Positions 8,240-16,419 of a DNA stretch of 64,000 nucleotides are shown piece by piece. The stretch covers positions 62,001-126,000 of the forward strand of contig NZ_OENA01000097.1 in assembly GCF_900239185.1 (NCBI RefSeq). Reading direction: 5' to 3'. Within the stretch, counting starts at the first letter, position 1. Each line of letters starts with the position of its first letter. A program made the translations under genes and the position numbers. This DNA is from Tenacibaculum finnmarkense (lineage in GTDB: Bacteria > Bacteroidota > Bacteroidia > Flavobacteriales > Flavobacteriaceae). The notes under the pieces were generated by a model that was given only the letters and a program-made list of their open reading frames with translations, did not search any database and was not told where the DNA came from.

Positions 8240-8956
8240 TTATGGATTTGTTGACCATAAAGAAGCGCCTTTTAACATTGCTCTTCTTGGTAAAGTTAGA
8301 CCAGCAACAATTAATTCTGCAAAATCTTCAGGTTGTAACACTTTTTCAACATTTCCGTCGGTAATCCCTAATTCTAACGACATATCGGAAGCAATCGTAC
8401 TCGGGGTAAGCGTGCAAACACGAATATTATTTTTACGAACTTCTTTCATTAACGATTCCGACATTCCAATAACCGCAAATTTAGAGGCAGAATAGGCTGA
8501 GGTTGTCGCATTTCCACTCAAACCAGCCGTTGAAGCAATATTAATAATATCACCTTGATTTTTTTCGATTAAATACGGTAAAACCTCTTTAGTAACATAA
8601 TACATTCCCATTAAATTGGTTTGTATAATTTGTGACCAATCTGAAACTTTCATCTCGTTAAAAGTTCCAAAGGCTGCAATTCCTGCATTGTTTACTAAAA
8701 TATCAACGGTTTTAAAGGTGTCAATAATTTCTTTGATTCCTTTTTGAACTTGCTCATAATTACCAACATCAAAAACGGTATAGATAGCATCAATTCCGTA
8801 TGATTTTAATTCGGCAACGGTTTCTTGCAATCGTTTTTCGTTTCTACCTGTAATGGCAACGTGTATTCCTTTTTGAGCAAAAGCGATTGCGGTTGCCTTT
8901 CCTAATCCTCTACTTCCACCAGTAATGATGGCTTTTTTATTTGTTAAATCTTCCAT
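8240..8956 (-). CDS. SDR family oxidoreductase (FabG-like)
   Basis: 238 residues from ATG at 8956 (MEDLTNKKAIITGG). A longer frame up to 9043 exists, but its extra N-terminus is encoded by the intergenic repeat at 9002-9079, so it is rejected. Short-chain dehydrogenase features: TGGSRGLG cofactor loop (residues 12-19), NNAG motif, a catalytic serine in NIASTAGLSG and the YSASK catalytic pair. The sequence resembles 3-ketoacyl-ACP reductase/short-chain dehydrogenases of broad class; substrate unknown. It converges on the retron operon and shares its terminator hairpin but shows no other sign of belonging to it. Confidence 0.85.
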   Translation of the reverse strand: MEDLTNKKAIITGGSRGLGKATAIAFAQKGIHVAITGRNEKRLQETVAELKSYGIDAIYTVFDVGNYEQVQKGIKEIIDTFKTVDILVNNAGIAAFGTFNEMKVSDWSQIIQTNLMGMYYVTKEVLPYLIEKNQGDIINIASTAGLSGNATTSAYSASKFAVIGMSESLMKEVRKNNIRVCTLTPSTIASDMSLELGITDGNVEKVLQPEDFAELIVAGLTLPRRAMLKGASLWSTNP

Positions 8957-9001
8957 TTTTATAAACTGTTTGTATAAGTAAAGGTATTGTTTTTTGGAGC
9001 T

Positions 9002-9079
9002 ATTTCCCGCTTTCCGCACTCGCTCTTTTTTGAAAAAAATCAAAAAAGGAGCTCAAACAAATGCTTCAATCGGGGCTAG
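9002..9079 (+). repeat. Flavobacterial intergenic repeat, copy 1
   Basis: Begins ATTTCCCGCTTTCCGCACTC and ends TCAATCGGGGCTAG. The same two ends and the inner GAGCTCAAACAAATGC recur at 45380-45458. Between them is a hairpin made of T-run and A-run arms. The arms differ between the copies, yet each pairs with itself (TTTTTTGA/TCAAAAAA here), and the outer CCCG and CGGG can pair. It lies between two minus-strand genes and is read here in plus orientation. I recognise the TTTCCCGC...CGGGGCTAG frame as a common intergenic repeat of flavobacterial genomes; function unknown to me. Confidence 0.7.
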
Positions 9080-9112
9080 GCATTTTTACGAAGTTTCAGG
9101 TTTTTCTATTTT

Positions 9113-10024
9113 CTATTTTTTCTTTTTAACATTAATAAATAATATTGTGGCAAGGATAATAATAATACCAACACCTTGTAAAAAACCAATCTGTTCATTT
9201 AGTATTAAAAAAGCACTTAAAACCGAAATAGGTATTTCTAAAGCGGCAATAATACTTGTTAATCCGTTACCAATTACGGGCACACCTTTGCTAAATAAAA
9301 TAGGAGGTAATACGGTACCAAACAAGCCTAAAACCATTCCCCATTTTAGTATTTCTACGGAATTTACTTCTTCAATAATTTGAAAATTCCAAAAAATAAG
9401 GATTGCTAAAAAACCGCCATATACTAAATATTTACTTCTAGTTAAACTTGGTAATTCTAACGAAATTTTATTAGAAGCATACATAGAAGCGGTATAAAAT
9501 ATGGCTGCCGAAAAGCCGTATAAAAACCCCATAAAATTTAAATTAAAATCACTTTCAAAAACTTTTGAGGCTAATAAAGTACCTAGTAATACCATTATTG
9601 AACCTATTATTTTTGCTTTTGAAACAAGTTTTCTATCGATAAAAAATTCTAAAAGGATGCCCATCCAAACTGTTTGCATTAACAGAATAATTCCTACAGA
9701 AACAGGAACATATTGTATTGATAAATAATAAAAACTACTGGTAAGCCCTAAAGAAGTTCCAAAAAAAATCAATTTTAACCTCGGGTACTTTGCTGTTGAT
9801 ATGGCTGTTTGGTTTGCTGTATTTGTTGCTGAAATAGTTTTTTTTGATTTCGTATTAATAACAAAAGTAGCGATACTTAAAACAAGTACCCCAAAAAGAT
9901 ATTGCAAAAAAGTAAGCCCCGCTGTACCAAAATTATTATGATTGGCTAATTTAATAATAGTTGCTAAAATACCATAACTAGCTGCTCCTATAGAAACGAA
10001 TATCATTCCTTTTATTTTGTTCAT
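9113..10024 (-). CDS. EamA/DMT family transporter
   Basis: 303 residues with about ten hydrophobic helices and no signal peptide, the size and pattern of drug/metabolite transporters built from two EamA repeats. The first helix is MNKIKGMIFVSIGAASYGIL. The second half contains WGMVLGLFGTVLPPILFSKGV followed by EIPISVLSAFLILNE, the typical second EamA unit with its conserved proline/glutamate region. Substrate cannot be read from sequence. It sits alone on the minus strand between the intergenic repeat and a terminator hairpin. Confidence 0.85.
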   Translation of the reverse strand: MNKIKGMIFVSIGAASYGILATIIKLANHNNFGTAGLTFLQYLFGVLVLSIATFVINTKSKKTISATNTANQTAISTAKYPRLKLIFFGTSLGLTSSFYYLSIQYVPVSVGIILLMQTVWMGILLEFFIDRKLVSKAKIIGSIMVLLGTLLASKVFESDFNLNFMGFLYGFSAAIFYTASMYASNKISLELPSLTRSKYLVYGGFLAILIFWNFQIIEEVNSVEILKWGMVLGLFGTVLPPILFSKGVPVIGNGLTSIIAALEIPISVLSAFLILNEQIGFLQGVGIIIILATILFINVKKKK

Positions 10025-10131
10025 TTTTTAAATTTTAGATGTAATTTGAAGTAATAAATTTTTATAAAACGTGTTTTTCAGTAGGCTTAAAAAAGAAAAT
10101 TGAAGAAAATTATGGCTTTATTAAAAAAGTA

Positions 10132-10156
10132 AAAACGCATCAAATTGATGCGTTTT
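10132..10156 (-). terminator. Terminator of the M28 peptidase gene
   Basis: Perfect palindrome AAAACGCATCAA-a-TTGATGCGTTTT with further T residues to the right and A residues to the left. It lies 25 bases beyond the stop codon of the minus-strand M28 peptidase and upstream of the EamA gene. Confidence 0.75.
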
Positions 10157-10180
10157 TTTTAGGTAAAAAAATAGATGTTA

Positions 10181-11224
10181 TTATTTTTCAGCTACTTTAT
10201 CGACAGTTAAACGATTTTCACGATTGGCAATTTCCCAAGCTGTATAAAAAACCAAACGCGTTCTGTTTTCTAATAGTTCGTAGTTAATTTTATCGGCAGT
10301 ATCGGTTGGTTTGTGGTAGTCTTCATGGGTTCCGTTAAAGTAAAAAATAACAGGAATATTATGCTTTGCAAAATTATAATGATCTGAACGATAGTAAAAA
10401 CGATTTGGGTCATTTTCATCATTATACGTATAATCTAAGGCAATATTGGTATATTTTTTATTCATCGCCTCAGAGATGTTGTGCAACTCTGTACTCAATT
10501 TATCGGCACCAATTAAATAAAGGTAATTAGGTGTTTCTTTGTGTGCTTTGTCAACACGCCCAATCATATCAATATTTAAATCGGTAACGGTATTTTTTAA
10601 AGGAAAAATAGGATTTTCGCTATAATATTTTGATCCTAATAAACCTTTTTCTTCGCCTGTTACATGTAAAAATAAAACAGAACGTTTAGGTCCTTTACCA
10701 GCATCTGCTGCTTTTTTAAAGGCTTCTGCAATTTCTAATATTGCTACTGTACCCGAACCGTCATCATCAGCACCGTTGTAAATTTGTCCGTCTTTAATAC
10801 CTTCGTGGTCTAAATGTGCCGAAATAATAATAATTTCATCAGGCTTTTCAGAACCTTTAATAAAGGCAAGCACGTTTTCAGAATCTTTTAATACCAAGTC
10901 ATACCTGTTTTTGCTTAAAAAAGCACTAGGCACTTCTTGAAAATAATTGCTACCACCTAAAGGTGATTTAATTTGTTGGGTTATATAAAAATCTTTTAAA
11001 TATTTTACCGCTTTCTTTTGCCCAGGTTCTCCGGTATTTCGTCCTTCAAATTCATCCGAAGCATAGATAAATAAATGCTTTGCTAAATCTTTTGCAGTAA
11101 TTGTTTTTGCAAATTTATCAGCATAATCTATGGTTTTATCAATTTCGATACTTGCTGTTTCTTTTGTGCTTCCACAGGCTGTAAACACAATTGCACTTGC
11201 TATGTAAAGTAATTTTTTCATCAA
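10181..11224 (-). CDS. M28 family zinc aminopeptidase, lipoprotein
   Basis: 347 residues with a lipoprotein signal (MMKKLLYIASAIVFTACGS, lipobox cysteine at 17). The M28 metal-binding set is visible: SAHLDHEG (His and Asp), GADDDGSG (bridging Asp), TGEEKGLLGS (Glu-Glu), NIDMIGR (Asp) and DYHKPTDT (His). The enzyme would remove N-terminal residues from peptides at the outer membrane or periplasm. It lies 61 bases after the ABC ATPase gene on the same strand. A possible -7 box (TAAATTTG, minus strand, 11281-11288) suggests it can be transcribed separately. The second Met of the MM start is equally possible. Confidence 0.9.
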   Translation of the reverse strand: MMKKLLYIASAIVFTACGSTKETASIEIDKTIDYADKFAKTITAKDLAKHLFIYASDEFEGRNTGEPGQKKAVKYLKDFYITQQIKSPLGGSNYFQEVPSAFLSKNRYDLVLKDSENVLAFIKGSEKPDEIIIISAHLDHEGIKDGQIYNGADDDGSGTVAILEIAEAFKKAADAGKGPKRSVLFLHVTGEEKGLLGSKYYSENPIFPLKNTVTDLNIDMIGRVDKAHKETPNYLYLIGADKLSTELHNISEAMNKKYTNIALDYTYNDENDPNRFYYRSDHYNFAKHNIPVIFYFNGTHEDYHKPTDTADKINYELLENRTRLVFYTAWEIANRENRLTVDKVAEK

Positions 11225-11285
11225 TAAATAAAGGGTTTTTTATGGGTTTGTGTTCAGTAACAATAATTATTACCAAAGGTCAAAT

Positions 11286-12083
11286 TTAATTATTCTTTAT
11301 AATGAATTGTTTTAATGTTTTGTTAAAACTGATAAGTTCTTTAGGAAATAGCGAATCAAAAGCATTTTTTTTGATTAATTCTTGCGAATTTCCGCAATAA
11401 ATTTGTGTATCGGCAAGTAAAATAAATTCATCGGCAAGTTGAATGGCAATATTTACTTGATGGGTAGAAATAATAATAGTTTTACCTGTTTGTTTGACTA
11501 ATTTTTTTAACAACGAAAACACCTTAAAGGTGTGATGAATGTCTAAATGTGCGGTGGGTTCATCTAAAATAATAAGGTCGGTATCTTGGGCTAAGGCACG
11601 TGCAATAAGAACGCGTTGTAATTGCCCGTCGCTTAATTGGTAAAAGGGTTTGTTTTTTAAATGCGCAATATCAGTTTGATCAATTGCCCAATTAATTTTG
11701 TCAATATCGCTATGTGTTAAGCTGTCAATCCAATTGGTATAGGGCTGCCTTCCTAAGGCAATTAGTTCAAAAACAGTTAGTTGGCTTTCAGGCAAACGCT
11801 CGGTTAAAACCAAACTTAAAGTGGTTGCTAATTCTTGAAATGAATAGTCTAAAATGTTTTTCTGATTAATTTTAACGCTGCCTTTTAATGGTTTTTGAAT
11901 ATTAGAAAGCGTACGCAATAAAGTTGATTTTCCTGCACCATTTTTACCTAAAAGCGCTACAAATTTTCCCTGTTCTATTGTTAAATCAATGGCTGAAAGA
12001 ACAATATTTTGTTCCTTTTTTGATTGATAACCGATGGCTAAATTTTCAGTAGTAAGCACCGTTTTTTTTTTAGAATTTATCAA
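11286..12083 (-). CDS. FecE/HmuV/BtuD-type ABC importer ATPase
   Basis: 265 residues from a TTG start at 12083, two bases after the permease stop, so translation is probably coupled. Walker A GKNGAGKS is at residues 46-53, the signature is LSDGQLQRV, and Walker B with the catalytic Glu is in LIILDEPTAHLD. The switch histidine is in IIISTHQVN. Together with the FecCD permease it forms an importer for iron-siderophore, heme or cobalamin. Neither a substrate-binding protein nor a TonB receptor is adjacent, so the substrate is not set by context. Confidence 0.9.
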   Translation of the reverse strand: MINSKKKTVLTTENLAIGYQSKKEQNIVLSAIDLTIEQGKFVALLGKNGAGKSTLLRTLSNIQKPLKGSVKINQKNILDYSFQELATTLSLVLTERLPESQLTVFELIALGRQPYTNWIDSLTHSDIDKINWAIDQTDIAHLKNKPFYQLSDGQLQRVLIARALAQDTDLIILDEPTAHLDIHHTFKVFSLLKKLVKQTGKTIIISTHQVNIAIQLADEFILLADTQIYCGNSQELIKKNAFDSLFPKELISFNKTLKQFIIKNN

Positions 12084-12085
12084 AA

Positions 12086-13117
12086 TTATACATGTATTTT
12101 TTTCTTACGAATTAATAACCAAATTACCACAGGTGCGCCAAATAGCGAGGTAATGGAATTAATAGGCAAGGTAAATTGGCTTGTTGGTAATTGTGCAATT
12201 GCATCGCAAATTAATAAAATAATGGCACCGATAAGAGCTGCTGCGGGTAGTAATATTTTATGGTTCGATGTGTTAAAAATTATCTTAGCAATATGAGGAA
12301 TTGCAATGCCAATAAAGGCGATAGGTCCTGAAAAAGCCGTGATTACACCTGTTAATAGGCTGGTAATTAGTAAGATAATGGTTCTGCTTTTTTTAATGTT
12401 AATCCCTAGGCTTTTAGCGTAATTTTCACCTAATAAAAAGCTGTTTAAAGGTTTTATAATACTAAAACTCGCTATAATTCCGATGCTGTAAATACTAGCA
12501 AAAACAGCCAATTCTTGCCATGATAAATTCCCTAAACTTCCAAAACTCCAAAATAAATATTGTTGAATTTGTGCTGCTTCACTAAAATAAGATAATACGC
12601 TAATTACCGCAGAAGTTAAGGAGCCAAACATTAATCCGATAACTAAAATAGCCATGGTATTTCGCACTTTATTAGCCGCTATAATTACGGCAGATAAAAC
12701 CAAAAAAGCACCTAAACTAGCGCCGATAGCCAGCGTCCAATTAGAAGTTGTTATTGAAAACAGCGCAGCACCAAATACCCCTGAGCCTAAAATAAGCAAG
12801 GCAACACCCAAACTTGCGCCCGATGAAATTCCTAAAACAAAAGGACCAGCTAACGGATTTCTGAATAAAGTTTGCATTAATAACCCACAAATTGACAAGC
12901 CTGAACCTACCATAACAGCTGTGATTGCTTTTGGTAATCGGAAATTTACAATAATGGTTTGCCAACTTTCTTTCGTTGCAGTTCCGCCTGTTAATGCGTT
13001 AAAAATATCTTTAAAAGGAATGGAAACCGAGCCTAAACTAATATTTATAAAAAAAACGACAACTAATAAAATCGCTAAGGTGACAAAATGTTTGCTGTAT
13101 TTTTTTGAAGTATTCAA
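12086..13117 (-). CDS. FecCD family ABC importer permease
   Basis: 343 residues with about ten membrane helices. Family landmarks are FRLPKAITAVMVGSGLSICGLLMQTLFRNPLAGPFVLGISSGASLG (conserved RxPR-like and NPLA-P-LG motifs) and the cytoplasmic coupling region FIGIAIPHIAKIIF. The start at 13117 is TTG (MNTSKKYSKHF). First gene of a two-gene unit with the ATPase. Likely imports ferric siderophore, heme or vitamin B12 across the inner membrane. RdgB lies 19 bases upstream on the same strand and may be co-transcribed. Confidence 0.9.
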   Translation of the reverse strand: MNTSKKYSKHFVTLAILLVVVFFINISLGSVSIPFKDIFNALTGGTATKESWQTIIVNFRLPKAITAVMVGSGLSICGLLMQTLFRNPLAGPFVLGISSGASLGVALLILGSGVFGAALFSITTSNWTLAIGASLGAFLVLSAVIIAANKVRNTMAILVIGLMFGSLTSAVISVLSYFSEAAQIQQYLFWSFGSLGNLSWQELAVFASIYSIGIIASFSIIKPLNSFLLGENYAKSLGINIKKSRTIILLITSLLTGVITAFSGPIAFIGIAIPHIAKIIFNTSNHKILLPAAALIGAIILLICDAIAQLPTSQFTLPINSITSLFGAPVVIWLLIRKKKIHV

Positions 13118-13136
13118 TAGTGAATAAAAGTTTAAT

Positions 13137-13715
13137 TTAAGCGTTTGATTTTAAAAATTCCACTAATTTTTGAATAGCTAATCCGCGGTGACTAATGGCA
13201 TTTTTTTCTTCGGATGTCATTTGTGCAAACGATTTGTTAACGTTTTGAGGCTTAAAAATAGGATCGTATCCAAAGCCTTTTTCGCCTTGTTTTTCGGTTA
13301 AAATATCGCCTTTACAAATTCCGTCAAATAAAAATTGCTGTCCGTTTAAATTTAAACAAATAGCCGTTCTAAATTGTGCTTTTCTATTTTCAGTTTTATT
13401 TAATTCCGTCAATATTTTTTGCATATTATTTTCTGAATTAGAAGGTTCACCCGCATAACGTGCCGAATAAACGCCAGGTTGTCCGTTTAAGCTTTCAACC
13501 TCTAAACCGGTATCGTCAGCAAAACAATTTAATTTGAAATTATCGGTAATATGGTCTGCTTTTATCTTAGCATTTCCTTCTAAAGTCGCTGCTGTTTCTT
13601 CAATATCATCAAAACAATTAATATCTTTTAAAGAAAGTAACTCAATGCTTTTTGGAAGCATTTTTTGTACTTCCGCGAGTTTATTTAAGTTGTTGGTAGC
13701 GAAAACAAGTTTCAT
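13137..13715 (-). CDS. rdgB: RdgB/HAM1 non-canonical purine NTP pyrophosphatase
   Basis: 192 residues from ATG 13715 ([17 protein letters not shown]). It hydrolyses dITP, XTP and similar to monophosphates, keeping deaminated purines out of nucleic acids. Family motifs: ATNNxxKLAE phosphate loop at the N-terminus, [25 protein letters not shown] with the catalytic aspartates, GFGYDPIF and the C-terminal SHRGLAI. The open frame continues upstream to 13760, but a -7 box (TACATTTG, minus strand) at 13738-13745 places the transcript start after that point, supporting the shorter protein, which is also the normal family length. Confidence 0.95.
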   Translation of the reverse strand: MKLVFATNNLNKLAEVQKMLPKSIELLSLKDINCFDDIEETAATLEGNAKIKADHITDNFKLNCFADDTGLEVESLNGQPGVYSARYAGEPSNSENNMQKILTELNKTENRKAQFRTAICLNLNGQQFLFDGICKGDILTEKQGEKGFGYDPIFKPQNVNKSFAQMTSEEKNAISHRGLAIQKLVEFLKSNA

Positions 13716-13737
13716 ATAAGTTAAAATTTTAAGTACA

Positions 13738-13745
13738 CAAATGTA
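13738..13745 (-). promoter_or_regulatory. -7 box for rdgB
   Basis: TACATTTG on the minus strand fits the Bacteroidota -7 consensus TAnnTTTG and lies 22 bases before the rdgB ATG. It decides the start choice. The -33 element is not clear. Confidence 0.55.
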
Positions 13746-13820
13746 TTGTTTTTTAAGCAAAAATAACGAAATACAACCCTTGTTATATTTCGTTATTTTT
13801 AATAAAAAAGTATAATAAAA

Positions 13821-14714
13821 TTATCCTTTTAATTTATTTAATTCTACTTGTTTGGCTGTTATTTCAGCTTGTATTTTATTTAAACGCTCTTCAATTCTAA
13901 TAATAATCGCTTTTTTACGAGCAATGCTTTCTTGTGATGTTGTAGGGTCTAACTGTGCTTTGTTTAATTTGGCTTTCATTTTGTCTAAGCCCTCTTTAGC
14001 ACTAATTAAAATTTCTTGATTAATGCTAATATCATCTTCATAATCGCTAATTAAAGTACCTTTTTCTTTAACAATAGATTTTTCTTCCGCTTTAATTTCG
14101 TTGCTTAATTGCTTTAATTTTTCAGCTTGTAAATGCAAAGCTTCTTGCTCTTTTAAATACGCAATTTCTTTAGCTTTACGATCTTCTTCTAATTTTACAC
14201 GAGCTTTTTCTAACTCTTGTTTTCGCAATGCTAATTTAGAAAGTGTATTGTTGGTGTTTTCAAGTGGCTTTGGCTCTTGAGCTTTTTGAGTCTGTTTAGC
14301 GAATTCAACTTGTGCTGATTTGTTATTCTTTTTGGTTTTGTTATTTTTTTGAGCTGCTTCTTTCCCTTTCTTTTTAGCTAATTTTGTTTCAAGAGTTACT
14401 AATTCTTGTTTTTGATGCTCAATTTGAGTATTCAATTTTGTTAATTTATTTTCTATATTATTAACAATATTTTCTTTTCTGCGGATGTTTTCTTTAGTAG
14501 CTTTTTTACTTTTTTTGAAGTTTTCTAAATTGCTATTTACACGCTTTAAGGCTTTAATACCACTCATTAAAACAGCTTCATTCGCACTAATTTTATTTTT
14601 TTGAATCTTTACGTTGTTTTTTAAAATTTTAATGTCACTTTGAGCACTTGTTTGTTGTATTCCGATAATAAAAGTGAAAAAGATAGTAGTTAAAATAATT
14701 TTGATTGTATTCAT
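13821..14714 (-). CDS. Secreted coiled-coil protein of unknown function
   Basis: 297 residues from ATG 14714. The N-terminus MNTIKIILTTIFFTFIIGI...TSAQ is a signal peptide cleaved after AQ. The rest is almost entirely heptad-like, rich in Lys, Glu, Gln and Asn. It has an AQKNNKTKKNNKSAQ low-complexity segment in the middle and long helices before and after, ending ITAKQVELNKLKG. A longer frame to 14759 starts inside the promoter and is rejected. It looks like a periplasmic or surface-anchored coiled coil; I do not recognise a specific family. Monocistronic between rdgB and rlmH. Confidence 0.7.
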   Translation of the reverse strand: MNTIKIILTTIFFTFIIGIQQTSAQSDIKILKNNVKIQKNKISANEAVLMSGIKALKRVNSNLENFKKSKKATKENIRRKENIVNNIENKLTKLNTQIEHQKQELVTLETKLAKKKGKEAAQKNNKTKKNNKSAQVEFAKQTQKAQEPKPLENTNNTLSKLALRKQELEKARVKLEEDRKAKEIAYLKEQEALHLQAEKLKQLSNEIKAEEKSIVKEKGTLISDYEDDISINQEILISAKEGLDKMKAKLNKAQLDPTTSQESIARKKAIIIRIEERLNKIQAEITAKQVELNKLKG

Positions 14715-14756
14715 AACGATAGTTATTGTTTTTTTCTTGTTTTTTTTGGGGGATGA

Positions 14757-14764
14757 CAAAATTA
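14757..14764 (-). promoter_or_regulatory. -7 box for the coiled-coil gene
   Basis: TAATTTTG on the minus strand, 42 bases before the chosen ATG at 14714. It overlaps the longer-frame start at 14759, which argues against that start. Confidence 0.5.
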
Positions 14765-14852
14765 CGGCTTTTGACGCCTGAAAATAGCTTAAAAAGTGTT
14801 AAAAAAAATATAATTTAAAACAGTAAAATTCTAATAAAAAGGAACTTATATA

Positions 14853-15326
14853 TTATTCATGATGATACGGCTCATTGCGTAAAATAGTAAATCCTCGATA
14901 AATTTGTTCTACAATAAACAAACGAATCATTTGGTGTGAAAAGGTCATTTTTGATAGCGATATTTTTCCTGTCGATTTTTTGTAAATAGCATCAGAAAAA
15001 CCATAAGGACCGCCAATAACCAACACCAATTGTTTGATGCCCGAATTCATCTTTTTCTGTAAATATTGCGAAAATCCAATAGAAGTAAAGTCTTTTCCTT
15101 TATCGTCTAACAACACCAATTGATCGGTTGCTTGTAATTTGGCTAAAATTAATTCACCTTCTTTTTCCTTCTGTTGCGATTCGCTTAGGTTTTTTACATT
15201 TTTGATATCGGCAATAATTTCCAATTCAAATTTTACGTAGTGTTTTAACCTGTTTTGATAATTATCAATGAGTTGCATTAAATTTTTATCATCAGTTTTA
15301 CCAATAGCGATTAGTTTTATTTTCAT
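14853..15326 (-). CDS. rlmH: 23S rRNA pseudouridine-1915 N3-methyltransferase RlmH
   Basis: 157 residues, the normal RlmH length. A SPOUT methyltransferase modifying the ribosomal decoding-site helix 69. Characteristic pieces: MKIKLIAIGKT at the start, LVLLDDKGK, the SAM-binding knot LVLVIGGPYGFSDAIY, and the C-terminal SLSKMTFSHQMIRLFIVEQIYRGFTILRNEPYHHE. Preceded by a good -7 box at 15376-15383 on the minus strand. Confidence 0.97.
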   Translation of the reverse strand: MKIKLIAIGKTDDKNLMQLIDNYQNRLKHYVKFELEIIADIKNVKNLSESQQKEKEGELILAKLQATDQLVLLDDKGKDFTSIGFSQYLQKKMNSGIKQLVLVIGGPYGFSDAIYKKSTGKISLSKMTFSHQMIRLFIVEQIYRGFTILRNEPYHHE

Positions 15327-15375
15327 AAGTTGTAAAAGGGTATAAAGGGCTGTTAATTTGAATTAATTTTATCTG

Positions 15376-15383
15376 CAAATTTA
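15376..15383 (-). promoter_or_regulatory. -7 box for rlmH
   Basis: TAAATTTG on the minus strand matches TAnnTTTG and lies 49 bases before the rlmH ATG at 15326. Confidence 0.5.
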
Positions 15384-15482
15384 TTTATTTTAACTCATAA
15401 AATTCATCAGAAAGAATAATTTAATTCCGTAGGATAAAATCAATCCGTATTTTTACGGGATAATTAAAGAAGACAGAAAAGC

Positions 15483-16343
15483 ATGATATCAAAAGAACAA
15501 TTTAACAAAGAGCTAAATTTAATAATAACAAATGCGATTCGTGAAGATATTGGCGATGGCGATCACACCTCATTATCATGTATTCCTGCGGATGCTACTG
15601 GTAAAGCAAAATTATTGGTAAAAGATCAGGGGATTATCGCAGGCGTTGAATTTGCTAAAATGGTTTTTAACTATGTTGATGCCGATTTGAAAGTAGAAAC
15701 TTTTATCAATGATGGTGATTCTGTAAAATATGGCGACATTGTTTTTTATGTAACAGGAAAATCGCAATCTATATTAATGGCAGAGCGTGTGGTTTTAAAT
15801 GCGATGCAACGTATGAGTGCTATTGCTACGAAAACTGCTTTTTTTGCCGATTTATTAAAAGGAACAAACACCAAAGTATTAGATACGCGTAAAACAACGC
15901 CTGGAATTCGTGCTATTGAAAAATGGGCGGTAAAAATTGGTGGCGGCGAAAACCATCGATTTGCTTTGTACGACATGGTGATGATTAAAGACAATCATAT
16001 TGATTTTGCGGGCGGAATTACACAAGCAATTACTAAAACTAAAGAATATTTAGCTGATAAAAAACTAGATATTAAAATTATTGTAGAAGCACGAAGTTTA
16101 GAGGAAATCAAAGAAATTTTATCAAATAAAGGCGTGTACAGAATTTTAATCGATAATTTTAATTATGAAGATACACGCAAGGCAGTTGCTTTAATTGGCG
16201 ATACTTGTTTAACAGAATCATCAGGAGGAATTACCGAAGAAACCATCCGTAAATATGCCGATTGTGGTGTCGATTTTATTTCGTCGGGCGCTTTAACGCA
16301 TTCGGTTTATAATTTAGATTTAAGTTTAAAAGCAGTAGATTAA
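15483..16343 (+). CDS. nadC: Nicotinate-nucleotide pyrophosphorylase (carboxylating) NadC
   Basis: 286 residues. Converts quinolinate and PRPP to nicotinate mononucleotide in NAD synthesis. Motifs: REDIGDGDHTS near the N-terminus, AERVVLNAMQRMSAIAT, the RKTTPGIRAIEKWAVKIGGGENHRFALYDMVMIKDNH active-site run with its arginines, lysines and histidine, and the C-terminal ESSGGITEETI and SSGALTHS phosphate-binding loops. No nadA or nadB is adjacent. A weak -7-like TATTTTTA is at 15449-15456. Confidence 0.97.
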   Translation: MISKEQFNKELNLIITNAIREDIGDGDHTSLSCIPADATGKAKLLVKDQGIIAGVEFAKMVFNYVDADLKVETFINDGDSVKYGDIVFYVTGKSQSILMAERVVLNAMQRMSAIATKTAFFADLLKGTNTKVLDTRKTTPGIRAIEKWAVKIGGGENHRFALYDMVMIKDNHIDFAGGITQAITKTKEYLADKKLDIKIIVEARSLEEIKEILSNKGVYRILIDNFNYEDTRKAVALIGDTCLTESSGGITEETIRKYADCGVDFISSGALTHSVYNLDLSLKAVD

Positions 16344-16419
16344 TTTAATAAAGTGTCATTGAAGCAAAAGCAGTAATCTTTTTATTTGAATTTGTTTCAA
16401 TGATAAAATAAGTAAGACA

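Noticed and set aside
8957-9043. N-terminal extension of the SDR
   Set aside because: Encoded by the intergenic repeat found again at 45380-45458; the normal SDR start is MEDLTNKK at 8956.
8994-9383. 129-residue plus-strand frame
   Set aside because: Starts in the repeat and then is the antisense of the EamA gene; no family features.
13716-13760. Longer RdgB start
   Set aside because: Contains the -7 box TACATTTG and would add residues before the conserved N-terminal MKLVFATNN.
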